24,780 nucleotides of DNA from Oscillospiraceae bacterium (lineage in GTDB: Bacteria > Bacillota_A > Clostridia > Oscillospirales > Ruminococcaceae). A program made the position numbers and the translations under genes. Of the stretch, positions 1-7,154 are shown in pieces. How positions within the stretch are numbered: the first letter of the stretch is position 1; each line of letters starts with the position of its first letter. Below the pieces are notes generated by a model, which saw only the letters and a program-made list of their open reading frames with translations, had not been told where the DNA came from and ran no database searches. Location of the stretch: positions 1 to 24,780 of the forward strand of contig JAFWUX010000172.1 in assembly GCA_017523995.1 (NCBI GenBank), given 5' to 3'.

Positions 1-275
1 CAAGCGAAACTCCCCCGCCGAAGGAGCTCCGCAAGGGTGAATCCGATAAAACGATCCGGTGGATCGTTTTTCGGAGAGGGGCGCCCTGCGATAGCGGGCG
101 CCCCTAAGTGAATTGCAAAGCAATTCACAGATCGTCACGAATATGTCTCCGACGGATTTGTAATGGGGGCTGCTCGCCCCATACCCCTCGCTGGGGATAT
201 TATCCCCAGACCCCATGTTTATATGTGTATGAAAGAAAGCCGCTAAATCAACGCATTTACGCTGATTTAGCGACT
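1..275 (+). repeat. Modular hairpin repeat, copy 1 (cut by the left window edge)
   Basis: No gene is visible here. The stretch is a chain of short hairpins shared with 21410-21840 (same strand) and, in part, with 11683-11960 (opposite strand). Visible modules are a palindromic GGATCGTTTTTCGG-type block at 50-75, a GGGGCGCCC/GGGCGCCCC stem at 78-86/96-104 around the loop TGCGATAGC, a GTGAATTGC/GCAATTCAC stem at 108-126, and a GGGGATA/TATCCCC stem near 192-209. The end is a CGCTAAATCA/TGATTTAGCG stem at about 242-273, which could terminate transcription but has no clear T-run. The first module begins before position 1, so the copy is incomplete. Confidence 0.75.
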
Positions 276-282
276 TAATGAT

Positions 283-352
283 ATCCCGCCATAAAAATGG
301 GATTCCAAAGGGATCATCCCTTTGGTGGGAGTTTGAGGGCAAAGCCCTCATG
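283..352 (-). repeat. Short hairpin repeat, inverted copy of 19846-19915
   Basis: Read on the minus strand, this stretch carries the stem GAGGGC-ttt-GCCCTC, then CCAAAGGGAT..ATCCCTTTGG, then AATCCCATT. The same order of modules occurs on the plus strand at 19846-19915, where the first stem is GGGC-tcc-GCCC. It sits directly downstream of the minus-strand gene that ends at 348 and may fold in the 3' end of its transcript. A terminator role is possible, but no T-run follows. Confidence 0.6.
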
Positions 353-638
353 ATTGATCCATCGGAGATACCTTTTCACGCTCAAAAGTGATCATCAGCG
401 TCAGATTGTCCCATGAGGGCACAACGCTGACAACCTCCCAGCCGGCGCGGTTCATCTCCTGCATCAGGGCTTCGGCGTCGCCGGTCAGCAGTCCGCCGTT
501 CGGAATCGAAGGATCAACCGGCAGCTCGACCGGTGAGAAAAAAAACTTCACCTTGCCGATCAGCGTATCCGGCTCGGGTGTCTCCGTGACAGCGCGGTCA
601 TAGCTGCACGGCACCAGTTTGATTTTGTATTCTTTCAT
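348..638 (-). CDS. Small DUF4177-like protein
   Basis: A 96-residue soluble protein starting MKEYKIKLVP. The C-terminal half contains the pattern of an amphipathic helix followed by AGWEVVSVVPSWDNLTLMITFERE. That is the hallmark of DUF4177-type small alpha/beta proteins: a helix, then GWE-hydrophobic, then a last strand ending in basic or acidic residues. Function is unknown for that family. The start at 638 is chosen over an upstream in-frame ATG at 677 because GGGAGA lies just ahead of it and because the ATG overlaps the stop of the upstream gene as TAATG, which suggests translational coupling. It is probably the last gene of a short operon with the zinc-ribbon gene and perhaps the 252-residue membrane protein. 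The family assignment rests on pattern only. Confidence 0.7.
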   Translation of the reverse strand: MKEYKIKLVPCSYDRAVTETPEPDTLIGKVKFFFSPVELPVDPSIPNGGLLTGDAEALMQEMNRAGWEVVSVVPSWDNLTLMITFEREKVSPMDQS

Positions 639-856
639 TATCTTGTCTCCCTGAACGCCGCAAAGACCGTCATGCATTCGTCGCAGTAATAGCCGTCGCC
701 CCAGAGCGACAGCTTGACAGTCCCCTTGCGCAGAATCTTCTGCTTCTCCTCCGCAGGATACCAGAGAAGCCTTGTGTTAAACTGCGTCAGGCTGCCGACT
801 TCCTTTGCCTCAATGCATCCCTTCTGACATTCTTTTCCGCATTCCGGACATTTCAT
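638..856 (-). CDS. Small zinc-ribbon protein (DUF6487/PF20097-like)
   Basis: A 72-residue protein. It opens with MKCPECGKECQKGCIEA and has a second CxxC pair near the C-terminus (YYCDECMTVF), so two CxxC knuckles about 50 residues apart can bind one zinc. The N-terminal CPxCGKxxxxGxI, the central tryptophan (LLWYP) and the late CxxC match the general pattern of the DUF6487 zinc-ribbon family of Clostridia, whose role is not known. An AAAGGAG ribosome binding site lies 8 bases ahead of the ATG. Its TAA overlaps the ATG of the next gene by one base. The Zn-ribbon call is seen in the sequence; the family name is from pattern memory. Confidence 0.8.
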   Translation of the reverse strand: MKCPECGKECQKGCIEAKEVGSLTQFNTRLLWYPAEEKQKILRKGTVKLSLWGDGYYCDECMTVFAAFRETR

Positions 857-907
857 ATTATATTCTCCTTTGTTGGTGTAATGATGTGTTTGATTGCGGG
901 AAACCGG

Positions 908-1666
908 TTATTTCTCGATCTGCACCGAATTCGCGATGCGGCAGCAGGTCTCGAGATCGTTTGCGCGGATCATCGTATCATGGCTGATATTGCCGTCAAG
1001 AAGCTGCACAAGCAGATCGTATTTCAGCACGTTCTTCATATTCTCCGCATCAGGGTCGCGCTCTCGCATGAAGATGAAGCCCTTGTCCCCTGCCGGATTC
1101 TCCCAGTCCCAGCAGGTTTCATAGAGTCCTGTCACCGACTCGGATTTTGCATATGCCATCGTCTCAAAGACAGCCGCCTGCTTTGCGCTGTGAATATTGC
1201 AGTCGTCGATCGTCATGTGATAAATGAGGTCATAGTAGCTGTACCAGTCAGAGAGCGGTTCGCGCCCCATCGAGCGGCAGAATTTCGCAAGTGCATCGGC
1301 GCTCGTCTGATCGTCGATCTCTGCAAGCGAAAACGCGCCGTAGTCAAAGGGCTTCTCGACCATCACCATCACCGTTTTCGCTTCGTTGACATATATATTG
1401 GATCGGATATTCTCCGGATCCGTGCTCATCGGCTCCAGATCCGCGGGCATCATCAGACTGATGCCCTGCTTTGTGCAGGATACATAATCCGCAGGCGCTT
1501 CCAGATCCGCATACGGATACGCCTCCGCTACAAAGCCGAGCGTCTCGCCGTATTGCTCCACGGCGCGCTTTTTGGAGGGCATGCCGCTGAATCCTGCGAT
1601 CAGCACGGTTGAGACAGCCGCTGCCGCACCGACAGCGATCAAAACGATTTTTAATCCGGTTTTCAT
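908..1666 (-). CDS. Membrane-anchored protein of unknown function
   Basis: A 252-residue protein with a short basic N-terminus and one hydrophobic segment at about residues 5-26 (KIVLIAVGAAAAVSTVLIAG). This is either an uncleaved signal anchor or a signal peptide, so the remaining 220 residues should lie outside the membrane. The soluble part is acidic and aromatic, with no repeat or motif I recognise. It resembles the many small extracytoplasmic lipoprotein-like or anchored proteins of gut Clostridia. The start at 1666 is taken because AAGGAG lies 7 bases upstream; a longer open frame back to 1912 has no ribosome binding site. Only 51 bases separate it from the zinc-ribbon gene, so the three genes may be co-transcribed. 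I cannot give a function. Confidence 0.75.
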   Translation of the reverse strand: MKTGLKIVLIAVGAAAAVSTVLIAGFSGMPSKKRAVEQYGETLGFVAEAYPYADLEAPADYVSCTKQGISLMMPADLEPMSTDPENIRSNIYVNEAKTVMVMVEKPFDYGAFSLAEIDDQTSADALAKFCRSMGREPLSDWYSYYDLIYHMTIDDCNIHSAKQAAVFETMAYAKSESVTGLYETCWDWENPAGDKGFIFMRERDPDAENMKNVLKYDLLVQLLDGNISHDTMIRANDLETCCRIANSVQIEK

Positions 1667-1952
1667 TCGATTACTCCTTGTATGTCTCATAAACGCAGAA
1701 AGCTGCCGCCTGCGCTGACCGGGATCGTCAGAACGGGATTCAGGCGGCATCTGCTGCTCTTGAGGAAGTGGTTTGCAGCCGGATGATCGGTGCATGCTGT
1801 GTGTATGATGCTGTACCGGTTGAATGTGATGATGGAGTGCATGTCCGGTCATCGGCTGCTGATAAAGAGAAAGAAAGCTGCGGGGCAATGATGTCAGATT
1901 CCATGCTGTCATCTATCGCCGGACGTTGTGCCGTCCGGTTCAAGTCATTCAT
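1667..1952. other. Intergenic stretch with two weak inverted repeats
   Basis: No convincing gene. An inverted repeat GCCGCCTG/CAGGCGGC lies at about 1703-1748 with a 28-base loop. A compact hairpin CCGGACG-ttgtgc-CGTCCGG lies at about 1919-1938, just downstream of the lipoprotein stop at 1953. The hairpin could slow or end that transcript, but no T-run follows on the minus strand, so a terminator call is weak. I found no good promoter for the gene starting at 1666. Confidence 0.4.
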
Positions 1953-2795
1953 TCAGGTGGAGGGATAAACCGTCTCGCCGTTGATGGTGATCGGGGTGGA
2001 GCCGTCGGCAAGTCCGGAGAACATCTGATAGAAGCTCATGGTGAGACCGATTGCCGGATCGACCTTCCACTGACCGTTGATGCGGAGAATCGGGATATCC
2101 ATGCCGATATCGAAACTGCCGCTGACATCGAGATTCACCTTGATGCCGCTTTCATCGGTCGAAGTGCTTGCATCCGTTGTGCCGGAGGTCTGCAGACGCA
2201 TGTTGTAGACGCCGTCCACCTTGAAATTCTCGGCAAGCTTGGATTCGCCGCTCGCCTCGTCGAGCATTTTGAAGAAATCGTTGTATTCCTCTGCCTGCTC
2301 ATTTGCGCAGACCGGATCGCCGATTGTGACATTGCCGTCCTCAATAGAGGCAGCACCGGTCTCCTCGGGGTCCATCTCTTTGAGGTAGTTGAGGCACTGT
2401 TCGCGGGTGCCCATTTCGCCGTTCTCGAGATAATAGAGCATCTCGATATCGAATACATCGACCAGCGCTTCATAGTCGCCCTCTTTTGTCGCCCTGAAGT
2501 ATGTTTCTGCAACCCTCTGCACCTCTGCAAGCTCATCTTCGTCTGCAGGTGCGGCACCGCGGTTCTCTGTTGCTGCCTGCGTCGCGGATGCCGGTTCGCC
2601 GGTCTCCGATTCGGCTGCAGCGGTTTCTTCTGCCGTTGTGACTTCCGCAGAATCTGCGTCGGTTTCAGCGGATTCTGCTGCGGTCTCAACTGCGATATCT
2701 CTGACGGTCTCTTCTGCGACCGGATCATCGCCGCAAGCGCAAAGGGATGCGGTCATCATCAGGGCGAGCAAAGCGGATGTCAGTCTTTTTTTCAT
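1953..2795 (-). CDS. Putative lipoprotein with acidic Ala/Glu/Thr linker
   Basis: A 280-residue exported lipoprotein. The N-terminus MKKRLTSALLALMMTASLCACG has a basic start, a hydrophobic core and a lipobox LCAC, with Cys21 the likely lipidated residue. Residues 25-80 are a low-complexity Ala/Glu/Thr/Ser linker, typical of a spacer through the cell wall. The globular part opens with VAETYFRATKEGDYEALVDVFD and looks like the NTF2-like/DUF4878-type fold common in Clostridia lipoproteins, but that is a guess from shape. AAAGGA lies 7 bases ahead of the ATG. Its 5' flank is very unusual: hairpins at 2818-2834 and 2881-2913, then the TGTC repeat array starting 225 bases upstream. No promoter with a good -10 box was found in that flank, so it may be transcribed from the SPFH gene through the array. 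Confidence 0.85.
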   Translation of the reverse strand: MKKRLTSALLALMMTASLCACGDDPVAEETVRDIAVETAAESAETDADSAEVTTAEETAAAESETGEPASATQAATENRGAAPADEDELAEVQRVAETYFRATKEGDYEALVDVFDIEMLYYLENGEMGTREQCLNYLKEMDPEETGAASIEDGNVTIGDPVCANEQAEEYNDFFKMLDEASGESKLAENFKVDGVYNMRLQTSGTTDASTSTDESGIKVNLDVSGSFDIGMDIPILRINGQWKVDPAIGLTMSFYQMFSGLADGSTPITINGETVYPST

Positions 2796-2817
2796 GTTCC
2801 ATTCCTTTCATCGGTGT

Positions 2818-2913
2818 CTGCACGGCCGGTGCAGAGCGGCTGCATGGGGATTAGCAAATTCATGTTTTGTGCAGCATATCAGGCAGTGCGGCACACGGAG
2901 GCACACACTGCCT
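2818..2913 (-). promoter_or_regulatory. Inverted repeats in the 5' flank of the lipoprotein gene
   Basis: Two perfect inverted repeats lie in the likely leader of the minus-strand lipoprotein gene. One is CTGCAC-ggccg-GTGCAG at 2818-2834, ending 23 bases from the start codon. The other is AGGCAGTG/CACTGCCT at 2881-2888/2906-2913 with a 17-base loop. They could be leader hairpins or protein binding sites; the sequence alone does not decide. Confidence 0.4.
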
Positions 2914-3020
2914 GCTGCGGAGCTTTTCTGTCACGGATCTCAATTGTCATGTTCTGTCACTGATTCGTTGTCTGCATCGATGTCAAACAAAGCTGTCATG
3001 TTCAAATCTCTGCTCTGTAC

Positions 3021-3704
3021 GTGCTGTCATGCTGTGATGTCGATTGTCAACGCTGTACTGTCTTCGTGCTGTCAGGCTGCGATGTCGGTTGTCAACGCTG
3101 TACTGTCTTCGTGCTGTCATGCTGTGATGTCGATTGTCAACGCTGTACTGTCTTCGTGCTGTCAAACTGTGATGTCCTTCTGTCAATGCTCGATTGTCTT
3201 CATGCTGTCAGACTGTGATGTCATGCTGTCAATGCTCGATTGTCTTCATGCTGTCATACTGTGATGTCATTCTGTCAACGCTCGATTGTCTTCATGCTGT
3301 CAGGCTGTGATGTCATTCTGTCAACGCTCGATTGTCTTCATGCTGTCAAACTGAGATGTCTTCTGTCAACGCTGTACTGTCTTCATGCTGTCAAACTGTG
3401 ATGTCATGCTGTCAATGCTCGATTGTCCTCGTGCTGTCAAACTGTGATGTCATGCTGTCAATGCTCGATTGTCTTCATGCTGTCAGACTGTGATGTCTTC
3501 TGTCAACGCTCGATTGTCTTCATGCTGTCAGGCTGTGATGTCATGCTGTCAATGCTCGATTGTCTTCATGCTGTCAGGCTGTGATGTCATGCTGTCAATG
3601 CTCGATTGTCTTCATGCTGTCAGGCTGTGATGTCAGGCTGTCAATGCTCGATTGTCTTCATGCTGTCAAACTGTGATGTCATGTGTCAACCCTAACTGTC
3701 CTTC
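3021..3704 (-). repeat. TGTC-rich tandem array, 15 units of 45 or 46 bp
   Basis: Fifteen head-to-tail units start at 3021, 3066, 3111, 3156, 3202, 3248, 3294, 3340, 3385, 3431, 3477, 3522, 3568, 3614 and 3660. Ten are bounded by CATGCTGTCA and the others begin GTGCTGTCA. In the 46-bp form TGTC sits at unit positions 5, 18, 26 and 40. Units 12 and 13 (3522 and 3568) are identical. Units 1-3 and 8 carry CTGTACTGTC where the rest carry CTCGATTGTC. Degenerate TGTC words continue on both sides, from about 2944 to 3822, and GACA is absent from the plus strand of the array. The mix of 45 and 46 bp breaks every reading frame, so it is not a repeat protein. It lies between the SPFH gene stop and the lipoprotein start. 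Confidence 0.9.
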
Positions 3705-3912
3705 ATGTTGTCCTTTGTGGAAATTTTCTCTGTCCATTGTCAAAACCTGAGGTGTCGAATTGCTGCTGTCGCGATCATGATGTTCTGCGTGATGTCAAGT
3801 GCTTGTCCGGACCATGTTGTCTTATCAGAAGCCGTGAAGATTGTGCGGGGACGATGCTGTGTTGAAGTTGAAGTGCTGCGACGATGTTTCGGAAACCGGC
3901 TTTGATACAAAA
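3705..3912. other. Decayed flank of the TGTC array
   Basis: The words TTGTCC, CTGTCC, TTGTCA, GTGTCG, CTGTCG and TTGTCT recur irregularly to about 3822, as if this were an old edge of the array. The last 90 bases up to the SPFH stop hold no recognised element. There is a small GTTTC-c-GAAAC inverted repeat near 3886-3896 but no clear terminator for the SPFH gene. Confidence 0.5.
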
Positions 3913-4821
3913 TTATTCAGCTGCAGGCGCTGCTGCCTGCTGTGCGGTGCCTGTGCCCGTTCCGGTACTGCCGGTGATATCGAGCAGCAGAGAAGAATCG
4001 CTGCCGCTGACTTTCGGCACGGCGCCGTCCCATTTTTCGAGCATCTTGTTCTGGAGCACCAGCTCCGTCAGCGACTTGTTCAGCAGATCGTTTGCATCTG
4101 CCTGTGCCTGCGCCTTCTTGAGCGTTGCGTCTGCCTCTGCTTCGGCGGCAATGACCTTTTTCTTTGCCTCAGCCTCTGCAATGACGATTGCCTGCTCCTG
4201 CTCGGTTTTTGTCTTGAGGAGATTCTGCTCGGCGACCTGCTTCTGCTCGATCGCCGCATTGAACTCGGCGGAGAAGTCGAAGTTGACGATGTTGAACTTC
4301 TCGATCTGGATGCCGTACTCGCTGACCTTGTTGCTGAGCGTTTCCTTGATCTGCTCGCCGACTGCGGTGCGCTCGGTGATGAGCTGCTCCGCGGTATACT
4401 TTGCGGTGACCGATTTGACGCTCTCCTGCACGGCAGGCGTCAGCACAACGGCTTCGTAATCATTGCCGATGTTGCGGTAGATATGTGCGGATTCCGCCGA
4501 GGCGATGCGGTAGTTGACCGCGATCACGCTGTTGACGGTCTGCAGGTCCTTGGAGACGGCGGTCGCGTCGCCCTCAAACACCTGAATCTGGTTGCTCACA
4601 TCAACAACCTCCTGCACGAACGGGGCTTTGAAGTGGAAGCCCTCGGCGAGGGTGCGGTCGCTGACCTTACCGAGCGTTACGATGACGCCGGTGTGTCCGG
4701 CGGGGACGCTCGCGGTCGCGGTCGCCAGCAGGATGATGCCTGCGGTCAAGCCGATTGCTGCACCGGCGATCTTGCCGGCAACGCCCTTTTTCTTTACAGT
4801 GTAGGTCTCATTGGTATTCAT
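3913..4821 (-). CDS. SPFH/band-7 (prohibitin/HflC-like) membrane protein
   Basis: A 302-residue protein of the SPFH (stomatin/prohibitin/flotillin/HflKC) family. These proteins form membrane-attached oligomeric scaffolds, often of functional membrane microdomains or around proteases. A membrane segment lies at about residues 18-39, followed by VPAGHTGVIVTLGKV and GFHFKAPFVQEVVDV, the start of the band-7 domain (about 39-200). Then comes a long Ala/Glu/Lys coiled coil (about 205-262, with AEAEAKKKVIAAEAEAD) and a Gly/Thr/Ala-rich tail. The start at 4821 is preferred to 4830 because AAAGGA is 8 bases ahead of it but abuts the earlier ATG. A matching promoter lies at 4886-4914. It is a single gene, without the usual NfeD or HflK partner nearby. 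Family confidence is high; the cellular role is not known. Confidence 0.93.
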   Translation of the reverse strand: MNTNETYTVKKKGVAGKIAGAAIGLTAGIILLATATASVPAGHTGVIVTLGKVSDRTLAEGFHFKAPFVQEVVDVSNQIQVFEGDATAVSKDLQTVNSVIAVNYRIASAESAHIYRNIGNDYEAVVLTPAVQESVKSVTAKYTAEQLITERTAVGEQIKETLSNKVSEYGIQIEKFNIVNFDFSAEFNAAIEQKQVAEQNLLKTKTEQEQAIVIAEAEAKKKVIAAEAEADATLKKAQAQADANDLLNKSLTELVLQNKMLEKWDGAVPKVSGSDSSLLLDITGSTGTGTGTAQQAAAPAAE

Positions 4822-4885
4822 AAGTAACATCCTTTCGTGGGGCGGGCGCCGCGTCTCTGCGGTGTTTTTCCCTCCCGATGGTCTA

Positions 4886-4914
4886 ATGATACCACGTTTC
4901 CGGACAATTTGCAA
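4886..4914 (-). promoter_or_regulatory. Sigma-A promoter of the SPFH gene
   Basis: On the minus strand TTGCAA (-35) and TATCAT (-10) are separated by exactly 17 bases. The -10 box is about 65 bases upstream of the ATG at 4821. This is the only good match in the flank. Confidence 0.7.
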
Positions 4915-5272
4915 AGCCCGAGAAAATGCCGTTAAATTTTTATGATGAATATTTCGGCAGTTTTCTCCGGTTTTCTCCGGATTGCTAACTTTTTCATATG
5001 TGGTCACGATTTAGGAGGAACGAATCTATCACACAATAAAATATACGTATCTTCTGAGAAAACTTTTTCTTTTGAGAGTGGAAGCGTCTCGCAGATTCCG
5101 GATGCTATTATATGTTTTGACTAATTTGCAGAAATCACCTGTTTTGCAGCGCATTTCCTGCATATTCTGCACGGTATCTGCACCGCGGCACTGCGAATCA
5201 GAACGCACGTTCTGGAAAGTGCAGACCGTGCCGCGCGCAGGCATTTTGCAAAAATCAGACGATCTTGCGCAA
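4915..5272. other. Gene-free stretch between SPFH promoter and operon terminator
   Basis: I see no supported gene. Short open frames here lack ribosome binding sites and recognisable products. A TATAAT word on the minus strand at about 5106 has no proper -35 partner. Composition is more AT-rich at 4930-5130 than in the flanking genes. Confidence 0.5.
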
Positions 5273-5315
5273 GCAAAAAGCCGCCGCCGGAAAGGATACC
5301 CCCTCCGGCGGCAGC
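5273..5315 (-). terminator. Rho-independent terminator of the ABC permease operon
   Basis: On the minus strand GCCGCCGGA (arm at 5304-5312) pairs with TCCGGCGGC (arm at 5283-5291). The hairpin is followed by GGCTTTTTGCTT. It lies about 180 bases below the last permease stop at 5495, beyond the palindromic element at 5352-5475. Confidence 0.85.
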
Positions 5316-5351
5316 AGGATATACAATCATATTATTGATGTACCAATTAAA

Positions 5352-5475
5352 TCTTGAAGAATAGATGCGCAGGATTTTTGTCGTGAGACAAGGCAGAAAG
5401 CAGCAGCCTTGCTGACGCAAGGCAAGGATTTCTAACGCAGTATCACGGCAAAAAGACAAGCAGATATCTTCAAGA
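5352..5475 (-). repeat. 124-bp nested palindromic element
   Basis: Three concentric stems are visible. The outer one is TCTTGAAGA/TCTTCAAGA (5352-5360/5467-5475), perfect. The second is TTTTTGTCGTGAGAC/GTATCACGGCAAAAA (5375-5389/5440-5454), with one G-T wobble and one G-A mismatch. The inner one is GCCTTG-ctgacg-CAAGGC (5406-5411/5418-5423). No open frame with a ribosome binding site is present. It could be a miniature inverted-repeat element (MITE/REP-like) or a folded non-coding RNA. It lies between the last operon gene and the terminator, so it would be part of the operon transcript. Confidence 0.7.
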
Positions 5476-5494
5476 GATAGTTGGGACATCAATA

Positions 5495-6157
5495 TTATTC
5501 CGCTTCACGCAGCGCCCTGACGGTCAGCATCCGCGAGAGCAGGAAAAGCACCAGCGCCGCGCCTGCCGCGATCTCAAACAGCAGCTCGCTCTCATAGATC
5601 TTCATGCCGAACAGCGATTCCTGCACGTATGCCCTTGACAGATTACTGCACACAAGCAAGATCACGATATAAGGCAGCAGCGCAATACACAGCCCCATAG
5701 AGCGGCCGCCCTTTGCAGCAGCAGGCAGATAGCAGGCGGCAGGCAGCAGCGTACAGACGATCTGCGCACAGAGATACTGCCGCACCGTCATCAGCGAGTG
5801 AAATTTGCTGTATATCTCAAATTCCGCATCCGATGTCATATGTTTCAGCATGTCATAGTTCGGCAGATCGCGCCCGTGCAGCAGATAAAACAGCAGCAGA
5901 AGCACGGCCGTCAGCACCGGCAGCAGCACATAATACACATCCCAGCGCTTTTCTTTGGCTATGGGGAGCGTGAGCTGATACCGGTCAAACCGGCTGCGCT
6001 GATCGGCAGCGATCGACCACAGCGGATAGATCCCGATGATCAGCGCGATCATGCACGCAGGCTCAAATAAATTCCTGTCCCGCGGCAATATCAGCAGAAA
6101 CAGCAGCGCCAGAGCCCACACGTTCTGATACCATTCTTTCAGCAGCAAGCCTTTCAT
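5495..6157 (-). CDS. ABC-2 type permease, paralogue 6 (most diverged)
   Basis: A 220-residue polytopic membrane protein (about six helices), last gene of the operon. It begins MKGLLLKEWYQN, the N-terminal signature shared by all six permeases here and by the ABC2_membrane_5 (PF13346) family. The cytoplasmic loop motif is present as RFDRYQLTLPIAKEKRWDVYYV. The second shared motif, MPAVxxPLxFRFG, is degraded to LPAACYLPAAAKGG. It ends SRMLTVRALREAE, like its neighbour. GAGGG lies 6 bases ahead of the ATG. It is expected to pair with the operon's single ATPase as half of an exporter. The degraded second motif suggests a changed role or relaxed constraint. Confidence 0.88.
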   Translation of the reverse strand: MKGLLLKEWYQNVWALALLFLLILPRDRNLFEPACMIALIIGIYPLWSIAADQRSRFDRYQLTLPIAKEKRWDVYYVLLPVLTAVLLLLFYLLHGRDLPNYDMLKHMTSDAEFEIYSKFHSLMTVRQYLCAQIVCTLLPAACYLPAAAKGGRSMGLCIALLPYIVILLVCSNLSRAYVQESLFGMKIYESELLFEIAAGAALVLFLLSRMLTVRALREAE

Positions 6158-6174
6158 TGTCAGCCCTCATTTCA

Positions 6175-6792
6175 TCAGGATTCCGCTCTGCGCAGCGCCC
6201 GGACGCTCAGCATCCGCGAGAGGAGGAAGATCAGCAGCATGCACAGCCCGAGTACCATTGTCCCGACAGAACGGTTTTCGGGAGAAAACCAGTTGAACCA
6301 GTCGATCACGCCGAATCCGAAAAACGGAAACAGCACATAGACCGGCAGCATCAGCAGCGCCGCGATTCTGCCTGCTGTGATCCCGAAGCGGAATGTTACG
6401 GGCAGATAAACCGCAGGCATCAGCAGACACAGTGTCCCGAGTCCGGCAAGCAGACCGGCAAGCTGGCGGCAATCCACCGTGCTATCCGTATGCAGATAAA
6501 GCAATGCATTCACGAGCAGAAACAGACCGGTCAGGACAGCGGTCATGATGTAATAGAAATCCGCGTAGGTGCTGCGTTTCATGGGCAGTACCGGATACCA
6601 TCGGTCAAAATGCGAGACCGCGTCCCTGCTCAGCGAGAACAGCGGCAGCAGCGCGATGATCAGCGGCGCGAGAAACAGCACCAGCAAAAAATAAAGGACG
6701 ATGTTATACGCTCCGATCAGCGCAAACGCAAGCAGCAGCAGGCAGAGCCGCTTCCCCTGCGTGTACCATTCTTTTGTCAGCATCGCGTGCAT
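6175..6792 (-). CDS. ABC-2 type permease, paralogue 5
   Basis: A 205-residue membrane protein with about six hydrophobic helices. The start at 6792 (MHAMLTKEWYTQ) is chosen because it aligns residue for residue with the MKGLLxKEx start of the other five permeases. AGGGG lies 10 bases upstream, somewhat far. Both family motifs are visible: HFDRWYPVLPMKRSTYADFYYI and MPAVYLPVTFRFG. The C-terminus is SRMLSVRALRRAES. It starts 5 bases after the stop of the upstream 108-residue gene and ends 17 bases before the last permease, so translation is probably coupled. Substrate unknown. Confidence 0.88.
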   Translation of the reverse strand: MHAMLTKEWYTQGKRLCLLLLAFALIGAYNIVLYFLLVLFLAPLIIALLPLFSLSRDAVSHFDRWYPVLPMKRSTYADFYYIMTAVLTGLFLLVNALLYLHTDSTVDCRQLAGLLAGLGTLCLLMPAVYLPVTFRFGITAGRIAALLMLPVYVLFPFFGFGVIDWFNWFSPENRSVGTMVLGLCMLLIFLLSRMLSVRALRRAES

Positions 6793-6797
6793 CAGAA

Positions 6798-7124
6798 TCA
6801 CACCCCTACAGACGGTTGTTTTTTCCGCTTCATACCGGCAGCAAAGCAGATCACCATGAGCAGCATCAGCGGCGCTGCCACAAGGAAAAGCATATCCTCC
6901 GCATGCCCGATGCAAAAGTCACAGTAGCATTGCGCGTTTTTGATTTCCAGCGCCGACGGCAGCGCAATACCTGCCGCGAGCACACCGTTGAGGATACTCA
7001 TGACGCCTGCGCAGCTTACGCGCTGTGTTTTCGCAGCAATCAGCTTTCCGATCAGTCCCGTGACAAAGACAGAGATTCCGCCGACAATCCCCCAGTTTAC
7101 AAAAATCCGCAAAATGAACTCCAT
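6798..7124 (-). CDS. Small three-helix membrane protein, unknown
   Basis: A 108-residue protein with about three hydrophobic helices (about 5-28, 40-60, 77-97) and a basic tail (GMKRKKQPSVGV). A cysteine cluster CYCDFC lies in the loop between helices 2 and 3 and could bind metal or form disulphides. I do not recognise a family. AAGGAGGG lies 7 bases ahead of the ATG, one of the best ribosome binding sites in the operon. Its place between permease 4 and permease 5, next to the 166-residue protein, suggests an accessory membrane subunit or an immunity-type partner, but nothing in the sequence proves that. Confidence 0.75.
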   Translation of the reverse strand: MEFILRIFVNWGIVGGISVFVTGLIGKLIAAKTQRVSCAGVMSILNGVLAAGIALPSALEIKNAQCYCDFCIGHAEDMLFLVAAPLMLLMVICFAAGMKRKKQPSVGV

Positions 7125-7154
7125 GATAATCCCTCCTTAAAATGTCTGCGATCA

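Noticed and set aside
1740..1952. 70-residue open frame just below the lipoprotein gene
   Set aside because: No ribosome binding site, low-complexity product and overlap with the hairpin at 1919-1938.
2638..3264. Open frames across the TGTC array encoding 15-residue repeats (both strands)
   Set aside because: They run only through the 45-bp units and break where 46-bp units begin; there is no ribosome binding site, and one starts inside the lipoprotein gene antisense.
3021..3704. CRISPR array
   Set aside because: Units follow each other without unique spacers, unit length varies by one base, and no cas gene is present.
3021..3704. TTGACA words in the array as a battery of sigma-A promoters
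   Set aside because: No TATAAT-like box lies 16-18 bases beyond any of them within the units.
5121..5492. 123-residue open frame on the minus strand
   Set aside because: It passes through the nested palindrome and the operon terminator and has no ribosome binding site.
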